From Paramecium octaurelia (taxonomy: Eukaryota > Ciliophora > Oligohymenophorea > Peniculida > Parameciidae): a DNA stretch of 64,000 nucleotides. How positions within the stretch are numbered: the first letter of the stretch is position 1; each line of letters opens with the position of its first letter. Below the pieces are notes generated by a model that was given only the letters and a program-made list of their open reading frames with translations, did no database searches and was not told where the DNA came from. The translations under genes and the position numbers were made by a program. Positions 58,413-64,000 of this stretch are shown here, piece by piece. The DNA is taken from positions 1 through 64,000 of the forward strand of contig CAJJDP010000004.1 of the NCBI GenBank assembly GCA_905182995.1, in the 5' to 3' direction.

Positions 58413-59384
58413 TCATTCTTTATCAATATTTTAGGGCTTTGAAGAAGGGTAGATAGGAACTTTTGTATAACCCTTCAATCCATATCCATAGTCTTTACTA
58501 GCTAAGCAATTACGATAATCTAACTTGTCACAAATTCATTGTTCATCATCTCGTTTAATTAGTATCTATTTTTTAATTCGACAACTTATTTATATGATGC
58601 ATCTGAATATGTATAGTCTTTAAATTTCGGTCTGTCGTATAAGCCTACAAATTATGATTCAAATTACTAAATTTAACATCCATATTATATTGAGGAATAT
58701 AATATTCTTTGCTACCAAGCACATTATTTCGTACATATAATCTAAATATATTTTAACGTACTTTCTTTATTATTCTCTTTCAGTGTTCAATTTGTTAGCC
58801 AACTAAGTTTATTAATTTACATTGTTTTGTAATCTCTGATAATATTCATTTGCATCAGCTCTATTAGAATTAGTTTCATAATTTTATGATTTTCTGGAAT
58901 TATGTTTGGAACTCAGTTGAGGTTAATCCTATTGATAATTCTAATCCGCTTCTGATTTTTTGGTATTTTGATTTTGTTATTGCTAGTGTTATAAGAGACT
59001 TGATCTTTAAAATTGATCGATGGAATCCTCAACTAAATTTTCATTACGTTATGAGTGTCTCACTTTTTCTGGATTTACTGATTTGGATTGTAACAATTAT
59101 GGTGAGCTCTTAAATTATTATTACATTCCATTCCCAAACTACTGTTATTGGGCGTATTGGAAGTCAGAAAATAATGGATTCCTCATTTTTATATCACTGG
59201 AAGTTGTCTTCAATTCTATTTATCATTTATATTAAATACTTTCATTGCTAAGATAGGCTTATATAAATTTGTCTGCTCCCACATTTCTCTCCTTTTTCAA
59301 TACTCTTGGTCTAGTTCCTTAAGATGAATTTCAAAAATTACCTGGCAATTCTCCCAACTCCATCGAATAAACAGGTTCTTTCAT
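58413..59384 (-). CDS. Gln-rich hypothetical protein
   Basis: About 285 residues with five short introns, each restoring the frame. It starts MKEPVYSMELGELPGTRPRV. The middle is extremely rich in Gln, Ser and Asn (NYQQDQPQLSSKHNSRKSQN). The last 90 residues have more order: LGSKEYYIPQYNMDV, LYDRPKFKDYTYSDASYKQV and YGYGLKGYTKVPIYP, ending at TGA 58415-58413. The Tyr/Pro/Lys text near the end resembles short motifs of ciliary microtubule-associated proteins, but this is only an impression. No domain recognised. Convergent with the ULK-like kinase. Confidence 0.7.
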
Positions 59385-59585
59385 TGATAAATAAATATTA
59401 ATTAATTTAAATCGATTTCATATTATTTCTAACTTGATTATCAGTTTGAATCTTAGTCTTGATTTCGCTTTCAGAAATTAATCACTTAACTTAATGGAAT
59501 CATAAATAGAGAATAAAATAAAAGAATAGTTTATATATATATAATTAAATCAAATAGAGCAAATAAATTTTATTTATAATTACAA

Positions 59586-61165
59586 ATGGGAAATCAAGTG
59601 TATTTTGCTAAAACAATGGATGCTTCAATTTTTAATCAACACACACCTTTGAACACATAAATTCAACATCTTGGTGGACAATTTTACCAGCACCTTGAAA
59701 GAGTTGAACTGTATAAGCTAAAAAATGAAGTAACAAAATTCCCAACAATATTTGAAAAAAGAATAGCTAAATCTGAATAAGAGGGATAATTACTCAATCT
59801 TCATAATTAAGCCTAAAGCTTATATCATCCAAATTTAATTAAATATTATGGATTCTGTATTGAATCCCAAATTACCACTAATTTGATCATTAGTAAATGG
59901 TATTATTAAGCACTTTATAAGACATCTAAAAATATTTGTGCTCATCACTTTTAATATAAATCATTGATCCCAGAAAAAGACTTATGGAAGGTATTAATAT
60001 TAAATCATATTTAAATAGCTCCTATCTCAAATAATTCAAGGACTTCAATTCTTAGAGAACAAACAGCAATGGCATCTGCAAATCCAACCTGATGCCATCT
60101 ATTTAGATGATAACATGCAAGTTAGATTGATTCCAATGGGAGTGTTAAGAATGATGAGTGGATATTCTCTTGTCCTTAACAAATAAGGGTAGGCACTGCT
60201 TTCTCCAGAATTAATTGAACAATTAAGACTAAACAATATCAATCCTGTTCACAATCCTTCTAAATCAGATGTCTTTTCTTTAGGTATGACTATGTTAGAA
60301 TTGATGACACTCAAAAGTAGTTTTGATTGCTATTCCTTTGATTCTAATCCCCCTTAATTACACGATCGAATAATTGAAGAACGTTTGTAAGAATCAATTA
60401 TGAATGGTTATTCTGAAGATTTAATCAAGTTAACCAAAAACATGCTCCACAGAGATATGAATTATCGAATTGGAATCAAAGATGTTTTAGTACATAATTA
60501 TGATATATTCTTAGAATTCTAAAGAATTAAACCAAAATTAACATAATCAAAGTGACAATTTTTCTCCTTTGAAACAAACAATCAATATGAATCCGAGATA
60601 ATAGAACATTATTTAGCAGGACTAAAAACCCTTAATATAGCCTTCTATTCCTGCAATAGTAGAATAGCAAATTCCTCCCTAAAATCAAATTTCTAGCTTC
60701 AATCCTCATCTTCAATTAGATAGCATTTCCCATTTTTAACAATCATACTCTTTTAGAGAAAAAACAGATGAAGAATTGCTTTTAAGAGAATAACAAATAA
60801 ATAGATAATTAGAATAGTAATTAAAATAATAGCAATTACTATTATAATAATAATATTAATAACAATAAAAATAATAGCAAATCATTGAAGAATAGTAGAG
60901 ACAATTATTTTCACTTTAATAGCAAATTAAATAGATTGCTAATCAATTAGAAGAAAGCCAAATAAAACCTACTGAAATATTAAGTTCTTAAAATTAACAA
61001 GACAATCTCAATTATTAAATCAACTTGCTCCCAACTCCTCCAATCACTTACGCAAGCCCAATCAAGCACACCTTAAATGATTTTACAGAAAATATTGAGA
61101 TTCAAAACAGAGTGAACTAGGTCTTAGCTCAATCAAGATAAGCATTAAGTAGATATTAAAATTGA
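59586..61165 (+). CDS. Pseudokinase with a Gln-rich tail
   Basis: About 509 residues with two introns (28 nt near 59980-60007; 25 nt GTACATAATT...TTCTTAG near 60491-60515). The first 300 residues align with a protein-kinase fold: LLSQIIQGLQFLENKQQ (helix E), HLQIQPDAIYLDDNMQVRLI where the catalytic loop should be, LLSPELIEQL (the APE region), and SDVFSLGMTMLELMTL (subdomain IX, fully kept). The HRD aspartate, the Asn, the DFG and the Lys of strand 3 are all missing, so catalysis is not expected. The last 200 residues are almost pure Gln in places. Many kinases of ciliates have such relatives, which may act as scaffolds. ATG 59586, TGA 61163-61165. Confidence 0.8.
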
Positions 61166-62623
61166 TTAATTATAAAATAATTGAACAAATTTACTATTGT
61201 ATAATTATGAGTTAGTAATCAAACTCTTATTCTTGAGCATTCAACATCTCAAATTCATAGTCATAGATAGAATAAGAAAAAAAGTTAAATATTTTCATAC
61301 ATTCTGTATACTTTATAAAACTATGAACTTTATATAAATGGTTGTTTTAACAACATTTATATTTCATATTCTTCTTTCAAAATATAATTTACCTATCATC
61401 GTATAGTCAACAATACTACGTAAATAGTTAATTTAATTTATGAATTCTCATGTTTAAAGTGATCAAGAAGTTCTTATTAAGTTAAAATGAAAAAAAAATA
61501 TAAACAAATAAAATTAATAGAATATAAAAACATAGTGACTAAATTAGTGAAAATAATTTTGTTATAAAATTCGTAAAAATCATTTAGAATCTATAATTAT
61601 TTATATTTTGATAAAACTGAAAAAATTTTAAAAATTCACTTATATTTCTCTACAATTTTGGATATAATAATAAAAAAATTTTGTTGATGTAGTGGTTTCA
61701 AATAATATTTTGGTGAATTAAGTATTATATTATCATTTAGGTTTGAATTCATTCACAAGAAGAAAATATTAAATTGTGAAAAATATTTATACTCAATAGT
61801 AATAATAATTGTTCCACACTAATTTACTCGTTATTCCACTAATAATTTAATACATAATAAAATACATTTAAGAATACTGAAGATAATAATTCTGTATCCT
61901 AAGAACAAGGAATAGCTATTTAACTCTTTGGAAAATTATCTTGAATATTAATTAGTCAGTTTTATATGGGAAAATTTTATTTGATAATTGTTGAACTCAC
62001 CCTCCAATTGTCATATCAGTATTTTTATTTTTGATAAACTCAAATGAATTTGGATAATAACAATGCTCTATTCCTCTTGGTACTATCTTATTGAAATGAA
62101 TTTTTATTGCATATTATTTTTAATTCAACACTAATAAAGTTTTTATTTTTAATTTAAAAATGAATAAAAAAAAAATACTCACAATGCATTTAATACTTTG
62201 AACCTCTCCACATTTTATCATTATTCGATTATAGATATGTATATGGATGCCAGTTCTACACGTTTAAGTATATAAAAATATTTATATACAAGTTTGAGTT
62301 TAAATGAAAAACTTTTTATTATATGGTAAAATGTTAAGAAAATATTAAGCACATTAAATATCATGTGCAAACACATTAAGCCAGGTTAGAAAATCAAAGC
62401 TAATTAAGATTGTAAACTATGACTGTTAATATTATAAATTGAGAAGAGTTGTTGATTAAGTAATAAGTACATTATTTTATTGATAAATAATTTTAATATT
62501 AATTTATATTTGAAAAACGGAATTACCAATTTAAAAAAATAATTAATTTTTAGGAAAAAAATTCGTTTTTCTAAGGTTTGTGGTTCAAATAGCGATTATT
62601 TTAATAAAAAAAAGTATTAATAA
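61166..62623. other. 1.46 kb without a gene
   Basis: Very AT-rich. No ciliate-code frame with domain content was seen on either strand. It separates the pseudokinase from the trichocyst gene and includes the latter's promoter. Large by the standards of this compact genome. Confidence 0.6.
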
Positions 62624-63772
62624 ATGAAATCTATAGTTCTTTTAGTGTTGGTTGCCACAGCATTTGCCACAAACTTGGCTGCTTTCGAAAAACTCGAAAA
62701 ATCCAAGCTCGGAAAGACATTGTTGAACACAATCGCCATCTAAATGCAAACAGGTGAGCCATTGGAAAGAATTTTCTCCACACTCTATGATTTGGAAGAG
62801 AGATATCAAAATGACTAAAGAGAAGATGATGCCGAAAACAAGGCCTTCTAAGGAGTTTGCGATGCTGATCTTGCAGGTCTTAACCAAGAAATCGCCAACC
62901 TTGAATAAAGAGACACAGAATTATAAGCCAAACTCGACGAACTCCAACCAGTCCATGACTAAAAGGTCGGATAAAGAGTTGCCAAGTTGGCTGAAAAGAC
63001 CCTCCTCTAATAAGTTATCGATGAGGCCTAAGCCAAGAGATAAGAATAAAACGACGAATTCGAAGCTTAAAGAGATGAACTCTCATTCGTTTCAGGTGTT
63101 CTCGCTGAAGCCAGAAGACTCTTCACAGATAACTTATAAGCCCCAGCTTTCTTATAAAAGGGACAAAGTGAAGCCGTTCACTATACCCCATAAGTGTTCG
63201 CCTAAGTTGCCACTCACTTGAATGCTGCTGCTCACAAGGCTGGATAAATGAAACACATCAGAACTTTCGGAAAAGCCATCAAACTTATGGCTACATTGGC
63301 TGTCAAATCCTAATAATATGCCAATCAAGAATTAACAGGAAGAATCATCCAATTGATCGATGACTTATAAAACCAATTGAACTAAGCCTTCGATTTAGCC
63401 AGAAAGACTGAAGATTCCAGAAGATAAGCCTATGAAGCCTACAGTGCTCTCTTGAACAGAGACATGAACAAGCTTAACTCAGCACTCGCCAACTTAGAAG
63501 CTGAAATCTAATCATTGGCTGATTAACTTGCTGCCACTCACAGCTCATAAGATGACAACGCTGCCAGACTTGAAGCCAAGACCCAATAAAGAGATGACAG
63601 AAGAGCTGAATGCTAATAAGCTGCTTATGAATACTAATAAAGAAGAGCCGCAAGAGATGGAGACAGATAAACCGTTTCTGACTTGATCGGACATTTGAAC
63701 ACCAACATGAGAGACTTGAAAGAATACATTGCCATGAGAGTTGCTGCTGGTGATACTGATTTAAGCTAATGA
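62624..63772 (+). CDS. Trichocyst matrix protein precursor
   Basis: Intronless frame of 382 residues. It starts with a signal peptide (MKSIVLLVLVATAFATNLAA). The remainder is almost entirely alpha-helical heptad sequence rich in Ala, Glu, Gln, Asp, Arg and Leu, in two long blocks joined near residue 180 by a less charged segment (PAFLQKGQSEAVHYTPQVF). There are single Cys residues near GVCDADL and RAECQQA. This is the layout of Paramecium trichocyst matrix proteins, which are cleaved into two chains and crystallise in the secretory granule core. Codon use is strongly biased to GCC, ATC, CTC and AAG, unlike its neighbours, as for other abundant products of this family. TGA 63770-63772. Confidence 0.9.
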
Positions 63773-64000
63773 TCAGATTGATTTATTCAAAAAAATTTTA
63801 ACAATTTCACAAATTTTAATTCCAATAATTATAACTGTTTTATAGAATGTTTGTTTAAATTAATATCAAGCATTCAAAATGCCAAATTCAACATTAAACC
63901 AGAGAATTCTTAGAATGTTATCTCTTCTTTGTCATTTACTTCATGCATGATTTACTTCCAAATTTCATCAGAAACTAATCCATTTCCAAAAATTTATTTC
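63773..64000. other. Window edge, no gene called
   Basis: AT-rich; the last 100 bases could contain the end of a minus-strand gene, but too little is present to judge. Confidence 0.4.

Noticed and set aside
62754-63221. A 155-codon standard-code ORF on the plus strand
   Set aside because: It is an alternative frame inside the trichocyst matrix gene, whose ciliate-code frame is far longer and has a signal peptide and heptad structure.
1-64000. Transposons, virus-derived elements, rRNA and CRISPR
   Set aside because: No transposase, reverse transcriptase, integrase or capsid-type text, no terminal inverted repeats and no rRNA were recognised on either strand.

Overview
The window is macronuclear DNA of a ciliate, almost certainly Paramecium. 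Long reading frames exist only if TAA and TAG are read as glutamine and TGA is the sole stop. Introns are tiny (about 18 to 30 nt, GTA...TAG). Genes are packed head to head and tail to tail with gaps as small as 11 to 100 bp. The DNA is very AT-rich, and there is a G3T3/G4T2 telomere-type array near the left end. Standard-code ORFs in this window are therefore mostly misleading. All gene calls here were made by hand translation with the ciliate code.

Left part (1 to about 10.9 kb) looks subtelomeric and badly assembled. It holds WD40 gene fragments, a triplicated short repeat, a telomeric array, and two pairs of nearly identical segments (1111-2356 with 3257-4434; 5520-7783 with 7785-10056). 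Each pair abuts a single N, so they look like overlapping contig ends. The gene in them is large and its centre resembles an anoctamin (TMEM16) protein. A 127-N gap follows, flanked by DNA of foreign-looking composition.

Middle (10.9 to 30 kb): a minus-strand TPR gene of about two dozen repeats with an intron in nearly every repeat, a 3.2 kb stretch without a clear gene, a Rab11-type GTPase, a leucine-rich protein, a Tubby-family protein, two coiled-coil proteins, a two-finger zinc protein, and two tandem paralogues of an EF-hand-bearing protein that I do not recognise.

Right (30 to 64 kb): an IP3-receptor/ryanodine-receptor type calcium release channel, a WD40 protein head to head with a SCO1 copper chaperone, several hypothetical proteins, a secreted cysteine-motif protein, a CREST-family membrane protein, a hybrid histidine kinase followed 18 bp later by a thioredoxin-like protein, tRNA-Gly(GCC), a methyltransferase, a pepsin-like protease, an alveolin-like cortical protein, a MORN protein, a ULK-like kinase, a pseudokinase and a trichocyst matrix protein.

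No operons are expected. Several genes nevertheless fit the biology of a trichocyst-bearing, calcium-signalling cell: the calcium release channel, EF-hand proteins, Rab11, Tubby, the alveolin-like cortical protein and the trichocyst matrix protein all belong to membrane traffic, cortex and regulated secretion. No virus-derived element, transposon or CRISPR array was recognised.
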